Shown here: positions 1-12,348 of the stretch, one piece after another
How positions within the stretch are numbered: the first letter of the stretch is position 1
How the letters are laid out: each line of letters starts with the position of its first letter
NCBI GenBank assembly: GCA_016617855.1
Contig: JAECUM010004309.1
Span: 1-64,000 of the forward strand
DNA length: 64,000 bases
Reading direction: 5' to 3'
Source of the DNA: Megalonaias nervosa
Taxonomy: Eukaryota; Mollusca; Bivalvia; Unionida; Unionidae
Notes under the pieces: generated by a model
Seen by the model: only the letters and a program-made list of their open reading frames with translations
Told to the model about the DNA's origin: nothing
Database searches by the model: none
Position numbers and translations under genes: made by a program

Positions 1-390
1 ATAGCAGAAAAGAGCGAAAACCAACAAGTTTGCAAAATTCAACAAATAATTTATTTCTGTAGAATACAAGTAAAAATTTAAAAATAACTTGCAGTATTGT
101 GAATTGAATCCCAAATAGTCCTAAAAGTATAGAGTATTCCGAATTAATTTAAGTGGTGTTCCGAATGAATTCTAATCTTGAAAATGCTGATGTTCCAATA
201 ACCTGGTATAGTATTGATGTACTAACAGTCTTGATGTATCACAATGATATAATCCAAAGTGTGCTTGAATTAATTCACAATAGTTCCAAAATAGTGATTT
301 AATCCGAAAATAACCAAAGAGCACTTTATTATTCCAATGAATACTTGAAACAAAACAAAGATATTACCTGCAACACAACTGAAATTGATT
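1..390. repeat. Dispersed repeat, copy A
   Basis: An AT-rich non-coding block that starts with a stretch (agcgaaaaccaacaag, then an aatttatttc end) recurring twice near 50.4-50.55 kb. It continues with text recurring near 51.36-51.68 kb (AATTTAAAAA, TGTGAA, a CCTAAA box, a GGTGTTC box, ATAATCCAAAGTG). Both copies are in the same orientation. No coding frame survives. It is a family of moderately diverged interspersed repeats of unknown class, and the left end is cut by the window. Confidence 0.6.
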
Positions 391-399
391 TCCCGAAGA

Positions 400-402
<3 letters not shown>

Positions 403-485
<83 letters not shown>
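403..485. repeat. (TA)n microsatellite
   Basis: About 40 uninterrupted TA dinucleotides. The open frames crossing it on both strands encode only repeated Tyr-Ile and are artefacts. Confidence 0.95.
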
Positions 486-489
<4 letters not shown>

Positions 490-739
490 TTTCAGGTATA
501 AGCTTTGGGAAGAGATTAGTGGTATCCATATTGATTTCAAACAAGATGCTAGCGATTCTACAATTAGAGAGTGAATCTTGTAAAGCATGGCCTGGGGAGA
601 ACATAAAATTTGCAATGTATACGAGCCACATGAGCAAGTAGATGTTAGACACATTTCTGATTGCATTCTCTAACATATGAAGATGCCAGAAAGTACTTAG
701 TGCCCACATATTAATCTACAAGTGTAGACATGGTATGAT

Positions 740-900
740 ACCATAAGACATTATCATAGACCATGTCAATGGCAACAAGTTGGACAACAGGATCGAGAAC
801 TTAGCAGCGGTATCACGACAGGCAAATAATTTGATTGGTGAATTAGGAAAACATAAGAAGATAGCACGGCTAATCCGAGCACCCAATATCGATTGCAGCA
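740..900 (+). pseudogene. HNH endonuclease relic 1
   Basis: The plus strand reads IIIDHVNGNKLDNRIENL followed by a QANN motif, the core of the phage-type HNH homing-endonuclease fold (D-H-V/I-N-x-N-x-x-D-N-x-x-x-N-L). No start codon or complete domain remains. It resembles the HNH gene of the 16.5-kb element near 38.4 kb and a second relic at 1.4 kb, so it belongs to the same Polinton-associated family. Confidence in the family is high; function is certainly lost. Confidence 0.6.
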
Positions 901-1136
901 GGCAAGAAATATTCACTTCAAAATGTGTCTCGCAGAGAATACATTGGCTCAAGCCCGCACTCTATCTTAATTTGTTTCTGCGGGATAAGAAAAAGCTCTT
1001 ACCTGCCATTTCGCAACGTCTGGTACGCTTTTTCTCAGTAGACGCTGCATCCATCTGTGGTTGCTGCCTTGTTTAATATTCTTCCGTGTTTTGTTGTTTG
1101 TTTCTTTGTTTGCTTGGAGGGTTGGTGTCTCACTCC

Positions 1137-1195
1137 TCTCTCTCTCTCTCTCTCTATCTGTCTCTCGATCGATCGATCTCGATCTCGAACGTACA
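1137..1195. repeat. CT / GATC low-complexity tract
   Basis: A (CT)n run passing into GATC repeats. The same composite CT-then-GATC structure occurs at 49,619-49,668, which suggests a shared mobile or repeat-associated origin. Confidence 0.8.
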
Positions 1196-1344
1196 ATTAG
1201 AGGAAGGATTGTATTACAATCATGGCTAGGAGAATGCATACATCTACAACAATTATGAAGTAAATAGGCGTGGTGAGATAAAACACGCCAGAAAGCATGA
1301 TCTTCGACGTTGGCTATATTACTGGTGGAGTTTCTGGATCTGAT

Positions 1345-1600
1345 ATAGCGCCAAAAAATGAAAGTGCACAGAATTTGTCTACGAATTTAACTATGGCTTG
1401 ATTTCAGACAATCTTGTTATAGATCATATAAATGGCAACAAGACAGATAACAGACTAGAAACGGCGACGTTAGTATTTTAAAACAAAAAACGAGACCTGT
1501 AGCAGCAACTAATTGGAAAACACAGGTGCAAGAATGCTTTGCATCCATATCAAAAGCAGGATTGTCTCTAGGTACAAATACTGCTGCCATATGCTAAAGA
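1345..1600 (+). pseudogene. HNH endonuclease relic 2 with NUMOD-like tail
   Basis: The plus strand reads FVYEFNYGLI then VIDHINGNKTDNRLET, a clear HNH core matching the residue spacing of the gene near 38.4 kb. About 90 bases later a second frame reads SISKAGLSLGTNTAAI, which resembles the NUMOD1-type DNA-binding helix that follows HNH domains. Stops and shifts separate the two parts. The relic sits directly beyond the end of the decayed DNA polymerase (minus strand), as in a Polinton. Confidence 0.6.
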
Positions 1601-1649
1601 AAACGTTAAATATACTTTCAACTTTGTATAATAGTCGTAGAATCTTCTG

Positions 1650-4511
1650 TAATATATTTCGGAAATAATAGCAGTCTTATTTTATCTAGATCAAGTTTAG
1701 TTCCTCAAGAACATCTTGCGGTATCATATCTGAAGGCTTATTTCTAAACTGTCCATGTGCTCTAATATGAATGTCATCTTCCTGGATAAATCGTCGTAGT
1801 GTGATCTTATTTAGAACGTGGTGGTCCACTCTGAAAGAATTCATTTTGACGTTGTTTTTCCCCAGAACATTTTCCTAATTCCCTTGGCTCACTTTTCCAA
1901 GTTGTCCTGCAAGTTTAATTATTAGATCTTGGCGTAATTACTTCTTAGATTTTTTCCATGTGTTCCCCTTGCATTTTCCAGCGATTGTTTTATTGCTTTC
2001 ATCATAGTACTTGCTGGATGGATTACTTTCATCACGAGGACAACTAAAATATCAAAAATTCTAGCATTGCAATTATATCGTCGTAAACATTTTCTGCTGT
2101 TATCTTATAAGATAACTCGTCCGTGTCTGTCAGCAACTGCATGGTTTGTTCGCTATATTTCATCTTGATCTATTATAATGAAAGTCACATATGCAGTACT
2201 TTGGCAACTCATGTACGGCGAATCCAACATAGAGAGGCCTATCGGATTGTATTTATTCATATCGACCACGACCAAGTTCTTATCGGGGTCGGTCACTAGA
2301 TTGTAACGCCGTGCTACGTCATTTACAAGTTCTATGTCGACGCGTTTTTTGAAATTCTCCATTGATTTGCCCAATACAAAATTTTCACTGAGCTTGAAGA
2401 AATCTAAATCAAATTCGTTGCTTTCTTGCTCGTATTAAAATCAATATAAGATATCTGCCGATCTACCTGCTTAAATTTTAAAACGCAATGAATTCTGATC
2501 AGCTACAACACCAAGTCGAGACAAGTCTCAGAATTTTGTAGTAGATAACGTAACTCGTTTTTTCAAGTTTATTTTAAATCAATTTTGGCATCCTAAAATT
2601 GCCAACGTCAAGTTTATTTATTTTTTTTAAGTACTGCAAAGTACGTACATAGCATGTTATCATCAACAAGAATACTTTCTGGTGTCAGAGAATAATTGTT
2701 GTGCGCGTCATGTAACTCTGCTGGATATTCTAAATTCACCTCGATCAAGAAACCTGTATTGTTATAGCCATATCATGTTTGGGTATTTTATGCAAAATTT
2801 TATGGTGGTATCCAGGAGAAATCGCTAACATGAAACTTCTGAGATAAAGCCCATCCATAAAGTTTCTTAGAATTAAAATATGTCATGTATTTTGTCGCCT
2901 GCGTTTCATCGTATCCAGGCAGATACTTCTTGTTGGCCACAACATGTCGTTTCGTAATGACAGAAATTCCACCTCAGATACTCGATAAAATTTTACAGGT
3001 CGATATTAATAACCAACTTCAGCTGATTTTATTTATCAGCTCGAGAGTTGCGTCCCATGAGATCCCTGGGCAAGAATGCTACCATGCAGGATCCAAGCTG
3101 TAATACGAAAAAGGTCACTAAATGTTTAAAACACCTCAGCAAGCAGCAGCACGTCTGATTTTAAATACCGATCATAATACTGGCCTAGCGTTTTTATTTC
3201 AAATATATCCCAACACTGGCTGCGTGGGCGTAGTCTCCATCAGAAATATTAGTGCCATCTAACTTGATATATAATTCATCTTTTGTTGGCAGCGCGATCT
3301 CATCCAAATTTTACTCACGATGTCCTCAACGAAGTGTTTGTAAATTGCATGCTGTCAGTAAAACAGTATTGGTACGCAAGTTATCTTCTGTTCGATTTTT
3401 TCGAAATATCTCACGATGAGGTATGAGTTGTATCCTCTGATTTATGAAATACTACTGGAATAAATTCTGGCGTCCTCGATTTCAGATTAAATTTATTATA
3501 TGATGCACCTCAGTATCTACTCATGAAATGACAGTGATCTCTGACTTTGATCTCACCCAGAGGCCGCTAGCAAATAGAACACAGAGAAGAAGACATGAAA
3601 AATCTCGGTCGTCTGCATCATAAATTATTTTTGCACATGGATTATGATTAAGATAACTATCTTAGCAGGCTCTAAATGTTCTCAACAATTTTCCGCGATA
3701 TAATTTTATAAGCTTGTTTAGCAAATTGTTGATACAGACGACTTTGTAAGCGTAGCCATTTGCGACATGATTTTGGTATTTTCTTGTAGAAGATTTAGCA
3801 TGATTGCAATCTGCGCCTGATATCGGAACAATCTGCGACTCAAAATAAGTGCATATTATAAATGGTACAAATGTCATACGACTTAAGTTTTCAAATTTCG
3901 ATATGTTATTATTTTTATCAGGCATGATAGCTCTCACGACGTTGATACAGTCTCTGCCCTGCTAACGAAGTAACTCTTCGTTTGAAGAACTGTGGAGACA
4001 CTTTCTGCAATACTGTTTTGCCGTTGTTCTTGTTTTTATTGGCCGCACATCAGAGCTGAGAAAGTTTTAATACAAACATAGTGGCCGTCCATGGTGCCGC
4101 CGTGTACTTAGAGCAAATCAACTTCAGCAACATTTTTGCCATCAGATACCACTGAAGAAATATACAGTGGATAGATGTTTTTGTTTTCACTAGTACCAAA
4201 AACATTTACTTAGATAATATTTATTTCTTTCAAATTTTGACACGTCATTTACCTACATAGGAAAATGTATCGCAGACAAATTTAATCTACTGTGATAGGG
4301 GGCATGCTTGCTCACTCAGAATGTTTTGCCAAAGGATACAGTGCACAGCCCACATGAAACATTTCGCATCATTATTCTGAATATTAATACAACTTTTGCT
4401 AGCCTTAATTATTGCAGGTACCTCCAAGTATTCTAGACCTCGCAGTGGATTGTATTTTGACGTGCTTGCAACACTTCTTGAAAAAACAAACGCTAACCAA
4501 AACCCAACCAC
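1650..4511 (-). pseudogene. Polinton-type family B DNA polymerase relic
   Basis: Read on the minus strand, scattered in-frame blocks follow the usual order of a Polinton protein-primed DNA polymerase. First an N-terminal block (KYNPLRG ... INIQNNDAKCFMWAV, 4,300-4,511). Then VFGTSENKNIYPLYIS (~4,200) and a zinc-like CRKCLH block (~4,000). Next the exonuclease region, with YFES where DFE is expected (~3,830), and LKSDVLLLAEVF (~3,160). Last come FKLSENFVLGKSMENF (palm motif B region, ~2,370) and TDTDE (motif C, ~2,120). Many stops and frameshifts separate the blocks, so the gene is long dead. The family differs from the polymerase of the 16.5-kb element. Confidence 0.75.
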
Positions 4512-4616
4512 AGGGCTCGTACCGTTGCTTACAATTTACCTGTCATACATGTACTAGTAGTTATTATATAGTAAATGTATGACAGGTAAATTGTAAGCAA
4601 TGATACGAGGCCCTGT
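4511..4616. repeat. Hairpin (inverted repeat), copy 1
   Basis: Arms of about 43 bases pair around a ~17-base AT centre: CAGGGCTCGTACCGTTGCTT on the left against its near-complement ending GATACGAGGCCCTG. It sits just outside the first recognisable block of the polymerase fossil and could be a small fold-back insertion. The second copy is at 10,200-10,305. Confidence 0.8.
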
Positions 4617-5450
4617 GAACCCAACCAGAGCCCACACGTTGATATATCCACTTTGTCTCTGAGCGAGCTCAAACATTTTTGATCAGGTATTTCGTTGTCA
4701 AATGCTCGCACTGACTTAGAAATAAAATGTGCTTCAGTTTAAGTGTTGTCTGCCTTTGTAAACACAACGCGGATGCCAACAGAAAACTCATACCACGATG
4801 CAAATGCAGCTCACTTGACAAAAGCTTGCCAGTAGCTGACCGTGTGACGGTAGTTCTTACCGTGGTTTCCTTGGGTTCTCCTCCATCATTTATACTGGCA
4901 GCCATGTAAATCTTACCTTGAGCTGAGAAATGGCGTTAAACAACACCAAACTGATTTTTAGTACCTGGCTCAGCTGTCGTAATCAAAATATCATCAGACA
5001 GTAGCTTGCTTGGTTTGATAATGAACGTTTTGTCGTAACAAAGGCCTGCCCCCACCCCCCAGATCTTGCTTGTGCTTATTATATATAATAGGCAGATTAT
5101 CTCACTAATTGATAATTCCAAGAGCCGCAAATAAAATATTTTCTTAATTCAAGCCACGCTTGGCCTAAACCACGCTATGATGCATCAGCAAATTGCTACA
5201 ATAGCAGATGTAGACCTGGCCACGTGACTAGAGCTCGCATCGCTATCTTTTTGTCAGTAAAATTTGTGTGAGAAATTTCACGTACTCTATCCACGGCTTT
5301 TACAACAGTTGTATTTCAAGGTTGCCTGTTAGTGATACTGCAATAAGATCTAGGTGAAATTTAACATCATGATGGACTGGTCGCTCCAAGTAGACGTCCA
5401 AGATATAAACAATATTATCTGAAAATATATAACCTTGCCTGATAAAATAA

Positions 5451-5816
5451 ATGTACGGCTCAGATGAGAATGAAGCGGCAATTGTTCTTGACTATGATTA
5501 TACAATTATATTGACAACGTTTACTAGCGTTATAATACCAGACTGCAGATATATACTTGAAAATATCATGTCAGAATTAAGGTGGCGTGATTTAACTTAC
5601 CGTACGAAGAAAACAAAAGCGCTGTTTAATAAAATCTTCGGCAGTTTCGTCACACTCAACTTGCCAGGACAACAGAAATTTCATTACGTCTTTCAAAAAA
5701 TATTTTTGATGCTAGGTATGCAAGACGAGGCAGCCATGTGCAGGTCTGTAGCCAGCAAAACAGTACTGGAAGAATATGACAGAATTATTTCCCAGTATTT
5801 GACTGAAGACGTCTAA
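5451..5816 (+). CDS. Hypothetical protein, 121 aa (copy 1)
   Basis: An open frame from ATG to TAA encoding 121 residues with normal amino-acid composition and no low-complexity sequence. I do not recognise the family. The N-terminus is acidic (MYGSDENEAAIVLDYDY), the middle is basic (RTKKTKALFNKIF) and the C-terminus is acidic. No signal peptide or membrane segment is visible. It lies next to Polinton fossil sequence and could be one of that element's accessory genes. It is preserved in the tandem copy with a single residue change, but the duplication is too recent for that to show selection. It could still be a chance frame. Confidence 0.4.
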   Translation: MYGSDENEAAIVLDYDYTIILTTFTSVIIPDCRYILENIMSELRWRDLTYRTKKTKALFNKIFGSFVTLNLPGQQKFHYVFQKIFLMLGMQDEAAMCRSVASKTVLEEYDRIISQYLTEDV

Positions 5817-6611
5817 TAAATATATCTTGTCAGCAGAGTGCAGATATTTTATTTGTTGCTGAATACATATATTTTATTTGTCAGCAGAACGCAGCAATGA
5901 TTGTGTGCAGAGTGCAGATATTTATATTTTGTTATTTTGTTTGCTTGCAGAGTGCAGATATTTTACCAGGTAGTTACTTAACTTGTGTGTCACAGAGAGA
6001 GAGAGATTGAGAGAGAGAGAGAGATTGCTAACAATTCTTGCGCACAAACTGGTCCCGACAAAGGCTCGCCACCAAGACCTGCTATTCATAATCCATAATG
6101 GCAGATTCTGCCACATAGTACATGTTTTTATTACGTTATTACGTCCCAGTGCCATTAAATATATAGTTTAGTCTTTAATTGCTTCGATCTCTCGTCTTTG
6201 TCTTCTTAACAATTTAAATAAATTAGTTGCTTCAAACTCGTCTTCTTCTTGTTAACTATTCGCAAAATTTAATTGCTCTAATTACAGTTGCTTCAGTCTC
6301 TTGTCTTTGTCTTGTTAGTTCTGCAAAAAATTGTGATTTTATATTTGGCTATGTTGAACTCAGACATTTTACGCTGTACACGTCAATATTCGATAATGTT
6401 ATCATAATTAGCTTTTAGTAAAATAGGATTCTCACCGTGGTAGGTTTTTAAGATATAGGGAAAACTCGTCGCAGTTGTACACATTAAATTAACATCTGAC
6501 AATATTTGGTTCAGCATTTTCTTATCAATATTATAATACCAAAATATTTAGATAGGAAATATAATAATTAAATGTGTGGAGTGTGAACTTGAATGCTCTC
6601 TCTCTCTCTCT

Positions 6612-6614
<3 letters not shown>
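5817..6614. other. Non-coding, AT-rich
   Basis: Contains several short reiterations of CAGAGTGCAGATATTT (near 5,834, 5,910 and 5,948) and a GA-rich tract near 5,995-6,026. No coding sequence is supported. The same text recurs at 11,505-12,302. Confidence 0.6.

Positions 6615-6659
<45 letters not shown>
6615..6659. repeat. (CA)n microsatellite, copy 1
   Basis: About 22 CA units preceded by a short (CT)n. Both frames across it are artefacts. Confidence 0.95.
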
Positions 6660-6660
<1 letters not shown>

Positions 6661-8030
6661 CTATTATTTCCCATGCAAATTACTCTTTCCTCTAGTATTA
6701 TATTTCTTTTATATACGACTGAAAATAAGCAAAATAATCCAAATACGCATTCAGTGTATTGTTTAAACATATGACCGTATCAAAAATCTTTGTAAGGTAG
6801 TCGTCGGGATGGTACCCTGACCAAAAGTCACCTTTACACCGGATATCTTTCTGTGTAAAAAAAAATTATTTGGATTGTTCCCCTCTGTGTCAAGGAATGA
6901 TCCTTGCAAGAAACCGAAGATCAGGCACCGTACAACATGTTAAGTAACACTCGATGTCATGGTGAAACGTTAAAAGTTTATAAGTTTAATCAAAGTAAAG
7001 CTCGAATCATTAAACTTTCCTGATCTTTGTTATCTTGAGTCCCTTCCTGTGCTGAATTAATTTGATCTTGATGTTCTCCAAGTATCACATTTTATTTTGA
7101 GACTTTGATCTTCAGTGCGAGTTTCATGCTCAAAAGTTTCAAACTTAAGCGACCTTGCCCCCATTTTCACCAACATAAGTCTCGAAGTATAAATTTAAAA
7201 AATTAAATCGGCTAAACTTCAACTAATTAGGCCTGGAGTAATAAATTCCCTAGGCTTCAGATTCTGTTTCTATCAAACAAAAATTTAGTTATTTTGAAAG
7301 GTAATTTCTGACTGGTTGACAGTGGCAAGTCATGCTCAAACTAAAGTTCATAAGTTTTACGATCCCCAGGCCAGATCATACTGGATTCTAGAAGTACATT
7401 TAAGTTTTAGACTTATAAGAAATTATAAGTGGCAGAGAGAACAAACAACAAACGAGATAGATGAACCATTCAAAACCAAATGTTTCAGGTTATTCAAGGT
7501 TTATGAGATGTATAAAGTGCTCCTTGGAAAAGAAAGACATATACATGTATGTACCACATATCTCATACAGCAGGATAAGAGAGAATTTTGATCATATGAG
7601 TGAACAGTATCTGTCGTGGGGAGAAGTATCCAGTACATTCTGGAGATGAAGTGTAATTTTTGGCACACTCAAAAAATGTAGGGTAAAATGTTTTGTGTCA
7701 TGCTAAACGCAGAGAACAATAATGTTTTATCCAAAAGATAAGAAACAATATCTCTTGCAGATTAATTCATACTGAGCCGTTCCAGGTGTAAAATAAAGTG
7801 GAAATAAAATGTTGTTGAGAATAAACAATTACTTGCAAACTGTTTTCCTTAACACCTGGTTCAGTACTTATTCATGGTGGATTTAATATCGTCTATGTTC
7901 AATACCAACTTTAAAAGGTAAACATAAAACAAAAAGGAAATTACATCTCTACCTTTACAGTTCATTAGATCATACTTGTTTCCTATTTGTACTGAGGTAA
8001 CTCGGACCAAACCTGCTCCCTCTGAGATAC
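6660..8030. other. Non-coding stretch in the duplicated unit
   Basis: Only short unsupported frames. The longest (7,316-7,591, 91 codons) has no recognisable motif and overlaps a second frame of similar length, so I do not call a gene. Confidence 0.5.
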
Positions 8031-8740
8031 AAACTAGAATACCATGGATATGACCACCCCATGCTGAATTTGGAAATTAGTGACCAACGGCTCTCAATGA
8101 CCTGGACATTAACATTTGCGGTCTTCAACTAAGTCTAGAAACTACTATTTTCTTATTCGACTTAACATGACTGTAACCTCTGACCTTTGACCCAAGATTC
8201 TATAGGGTTCTTCACTATCCAAAGTGCAAGCCATCTATAAAGTTTGGTCAAACAGTTCACAAAGATTTGTCAAGATCTATAATGTTCCAGTGTTACTGTA
8301 CAGAAACCTTTATTCTTCGTTTAGTCACAGTGGCATTGACTTTATGATCCTAAAATCAATAGGCTTTTTGCCCCCCTCCCCCGTACAATCCATATTACAA
8401 ATGATGTTGGTCCATGTTTGAGAAGTAGAACTAATGTTATTGTGTGAAAATCATGTTTCTTCTTTCTGTCACTGTAACTTTGACTTTTTTACCTTAAAAT
8501 CAATAGACTTTCTCTTTACCCCATATATGCAAGTCATTCTCAAAAGTTGATCTTAGTATCTGATGTAGAAGTAATGGTTTTGTGCAGAAACCATTTTTTT
8601 TTTCCCTTTCAATCACACTTACCTAAACCTTTGATCATTTGTCCCTAAAATTAATGGGCGTTTTCCTGACCCTACGTGCAAATCATCCACATCCCCTAGA
8701 TGTTGGAGAAATCAATTTATTGTACTGAACTTGCTAACAG
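8030..8740. repeat. Degenerate ~150-165-bp tandem repeat with GACCTTTGACC core, copy 1
   Basis: Successive diverged units carry a TTGAC-TTT-GA core followed by AAAATCAATAGG and a T-rich box (near 8,175, 8,345, 8,490 and 8,635), with an outlier near 9,630. Similar GACCTTTGACC...AATCAATAGG repeats are, from memory, common in bivalve genomes. The same array recurs at 13,718-14,428. Confidence 0.6.
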
Positions 8741-9977
8741 ATGGGTGGATGAACAACATCACAAGATAGTACTCTGCCTTCTGGCAAGCAAATGAAACCA
8801 AAATCGCAGCTAAGCTAGTCAAGTCAAGTGGGTTTATTTCACTTAGTATAGAATACAACACCTGAATACAAAATATACGTGCATATCAAACAAAGATATT
8901 ATAAAGTAAACAAAAAAGTATGTATTGCATATAATATGTTAAAATAAAAAATAATATTACATCCAGATCATTATTCTCTCTCGCTCTCGCTCTCTCTTGA
9001 TTTGTGTTACCTGCAGACAAAAATTGCAGGACGATGCACCCTGCATTTCTTGAGCATCCTGCTATCTTTTATAAACATCCTGCTTCCCATGAAAGATCAT
9101 ATTTTTATTATAAATCTCCTGATTTTTGTAAGGTAATGGATCTTTCAGTATTACTAATGCTTGTTTTGAATAAATTTCTATGTTATTTAGCAAGTGAAAC
9201 AAAGTAATCTGTAAAATGTTTAAACATTTGTCTACCTTTTAGTTTAGAACAGCCAGCCCGCCCTTTTCCATTGGCCCTCTGCCCTTTTTTACACTGTGGG
9301 AAACACTATTATAAGACCTACATTAGTATAAATCTCACAAAACCTCATAGATTTATGTACCAAGGAAGTTAGTGATCAGTAATGAAATATTTTAGAGTAC
9401 TAAATCTGCTATTTCTTCCTTAAAGCATGATTATTAAGATAAATGTATGTTAATGGATAAGGAACTAGCCTTAGCTCCAAAATTGCTGTTAATCTACATT
9501 TAAAACATGCATCAAATAAAATGTTCATGTAGCATGATTTAAGGCTTTCTTTTCAAAGTTTTTTGTGCTTTTCATCTTTGCATGAAGAATTTGTTTGTAC
9601 AAGAAATTAAAGATCCAACCCTGTATTTGACCTTTGAACTTTTAACCTCAAATTTGATAAACTTCTTCCTTAACCTGAGTGCAAATTATAATCCACAACC
9701 ATGTATGTAAAACTCATGTCTTAGTGCAGAAATCATTTTTCTTCTATCAGTCACCCCGACCTTGACCGTGCCCTTTTCTGAACTATAGGGAAAAGAGTAG
9801 TGAGGAAAACATACTGATTTTGTATTCTAATGCAGTTAGTGATCAATAATGAAACTGTTTCAATGTACAAAATATGCAATTTTTTGTTGACTATGAATAT
9901 TAAAATCAAATTTTAATTTCAACTTACAAAGACATTGTGTGATTATCAATCTACAGATTGATTAGTATATATATAAT
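8741..9977. other. Non-coding, end of duplicated unit
   Basis: AT-rich. A (CT)n-like stretch near 8,976-8,998 and one isolated unit of the GACCTTTGA repeat near 9,630. No gene supported. Confidence 0.5.
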
Positions 9978-10199
9978 ACTGTGATAGGGGGCATGCTTGC
10001 TCACTCAGAATGTTTTGCCAAAGGATACAGTGCACAGCCCACATGAAACAATTCGCATCATTATTCTGAATATTAATACAACTTTTGCTAGCCTTAATTA
10101 TTGCAGGTACCTCCAAGTATTCTCGACCTCGCAGTGGATTGTATTTTGACGTGCTTGCAACACTTCTTGAAAAAACAAACGCTAAGCAAAACCCAACCA

Positions 10200-10305
10200 C
10201 AGGGCTCGTATCGTTGCTTACAATTTACCTGTCATACATGTACTAGTAGTTATTATATAGTAAATGTATGACAGGTAAAGTGTAAGCAATGATACGAGGC
10301 CCTGT
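10200..10305. repeat. Hairpin (inverted repeat), copy 2
   Basis: Duplicate of the hairpin at 4,511-4,616, with a few substitutions in the arms. Confidence 0.8.
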
Positions 10306-11138
10306 GAACCCAACCAGAGCCCACACGTTGATATATCCACTTTGTCTCTGAGGAGCTGAAACATTTATGATCAGGTATTTCGTTGTCAAATGCTCGCACT
10401 GACTTAGAAATAAAATGTGCTTCAGTTTAAGTGTTGTCTGCCTTTGTAAACACAACGCGGATGCCAACAGAAAACTCATACCACGATGCAAATGCAGCTC
10501 ACTTGACAAAAGCTTGCCAGTAGCTGACCGTGTGACGGTAGTTCTTACCGTGGTTTCCTTGGGTTCTCCTCCATCATTTATACTGGCAGCCATGTAAATC
10601 TTACCTTGAGCTGAGAAATGGCGTTAAACAACACCAAACTGATTTTTAGTACCTGGCTCAGCTGTCGTAATCAAAATATCATAAGGCAGTAGCTTGCTTG
10701 GTTTGATAATGAACGTTTTGTCGTAACAAAGGCCTGCCCCCACCCCCCAGATCTTGCTTGTGCTTATTATATATAATAGGCAGATTATCTCACTAATTGA
10801 TAATTCCAAGAGCCGCAAATAAAATATTTTCTTAATTCAAGCCACGCTTGGCCTAAACCACGCTATGATGCATCAGCAAATTGCTACAATAGCAGATGTA
10901 GACCTGGCCACGTGACTAGAGCTCGCATCGCTATCTTTTTGTCAGTAAAATTTGTGTGAGAAATTTCACGTACTCTATCCACGGCTTTTACAACAGTTGT
11001 ATTTCAAGGTTGCCTGTTAGTGATACTGCAATAAGATCTAGGTGAAATTTAGCATCATGATGGACTGGTCGCTCCAAGTAGACGTCCAAGATATAAACAA
11101 TATTATCTGAAAATATATAACCTTGCCTGATAAAATAA

Positions 11139-11504
11139 ATGTACGGCTCAGATGAGAATGAAGCGGCAATTGTTCTTGACTATGATTATACAATTATATT
11201 GACAACGTTTACTAGCGTTATAATACCAGACTGCAGATATATACTTGAAAATATCATGTCAGAATTAAGGTGGCGTGATTTAACTTACCGTACGAAGAAA
11301 ACAAAAGCGCTGTTTAATAAAATCTTCGGCAGTTTCGTCACACTCAACTTGCCAGGACAACAGAAATTTCATTACGTCTTTCAAAAAATATTTTTGATGC
11401 TAGGTATGCAAGACGAGGCAGCCATGTGCAGGTCTGTAGCCAGCAAAACAGCACTGGAAGAATATGACAGAATTATTTCCCAGTATTTGACTGAAGACGT
11501 CTAA
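11139..11504 (+). CDS. Hypothetical protein, 121 aa (copy 2)
   Basis: Duplicate of the frame at 5,451-5,816. One Val-to-Ala difference near the C-terminus; start, stop and length are unchanged. Function unknown, and the same doubts about its reality apply. Confidence 0.4.
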   Translation: MYGSDENEAAIVLDYDYTIILTTFTSVIIPDCRYILENIMSELRWRDLTYRTKKTKALFNKIFGSFVTLNLPGQQKFHYVFQKIFLMLGMQDEAAMCRSVASKTALEEYDRIISQYLTEDV

Positions 11505-12299
11505 TAAATATATCTTGTCAGCAGAGTGCAGATATTTTATTTGTTGCTGAATACATATATTTTATTTGTCAGCAGAACGCAGCAATGATTGTGTGCAGAG
11601 TGCAGATATTTATATTTTGTTATTTTGTTTGCTTGCAGAGTGCAGATATTTTACCAGGTAGTTACTTAACTTGTGTGTCACAGAGAGAGAGAGATTGAGA
11701 GAGAGAGAGAGATTGCTAACAATTCTTGCGCACAAACTGGTCCCGACAAAGGCTCGCCACCAAGACCTGCTATTCATAATCCATAATGGCAGATTCTGCC
11801 ACATAGTACATGTTTTTATTACGTTATTACGTCCCAGTGCCATTAAATATATAGTTTAGTCTTTAATTGCTTCGATCTCTCGTCTTTGTCTTCTTAACAA
11901 TTTAAATAAATTAGTTGCTTCAAACTCGTCTTCTTCTTGTTAACTATTCGCAAAATTTAATTGCTCTAATTACAGTTGCTTCAGTCTCTTGTCTTTGTCT
12001 TGTTAGTTCTGCAAAAAATTGTGATTTTATATTTGGCTATGTTGAACTCAGACATTTTACGCTGTACACGTCAATATTCGATAATGTTATCATAATTAGC
12101 TTTTAGTAAAATAGGATTCTCACCGTGGTAGGTTTTTAAGATATAGGGAAAACTCGTCGCAGTTGTACACATTAAATTAACATCTGACAATATTTGGTTC
12201 AGCATTTTCTTATCAATATTATAATACCAAAATATTTAGATAGGAAATATAATAATTAAATGTGTGGAGTGTGAACTTGAATGCTCTCTCTCTCTCTCT

Positions 12300-12302
<3 letters not shown>

Positions 12303-12347
<45 letters not shown>
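12303..12347. repeat. (CA)n microsatellite, copy 2
   Basis: Same length as copy 1 within the resolution of reading. An unchanged hypermutable repeat argues that the duplication is very recent, or that the assembly duplicated the segment. Confidence 0.95.

Positions 12348-12348
<1 letters not shown>

Larger units (their letters stand above)
4289..9977. repeat. Tandem duplication, copy 1 (5.69 kb)
   Basis: This block is repeated head-to-tail at 9,978-15,662 with an offset of about 5,688 bases. The copies differ by only scattered substitutions and small indels; for example the 121-residue frame differs by one Val/Ala change. The left breakpoint falls inside the N-terminal part of the polymerase relic. 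The junction joins ...GATTAGTATATAT to ACTGTGATAGGGGG, with little or no microhomology. Confidence 0.93.

Noticed and set aside
329..709. Long frames across the (TA)n tract on both strands
   Set aside because: They consist mainly of repeated Tyr-Ile from the microsatellite, and both strands are open for the same reason.
4727..4909. 60-codon plus frame and 78-codon minus frame in the duplicated unit
   Set aside because: They overlap each other on opposite strands, and neither shows a recognisable motif; the minus one could be polymerase-fossil flank but cannot be supported.
7316..7649. 91- and 62-codon overlapping frames
   Set aside because: No motif, overlapping in two phases, and preserved in copy 2 only because the duplication is recent.
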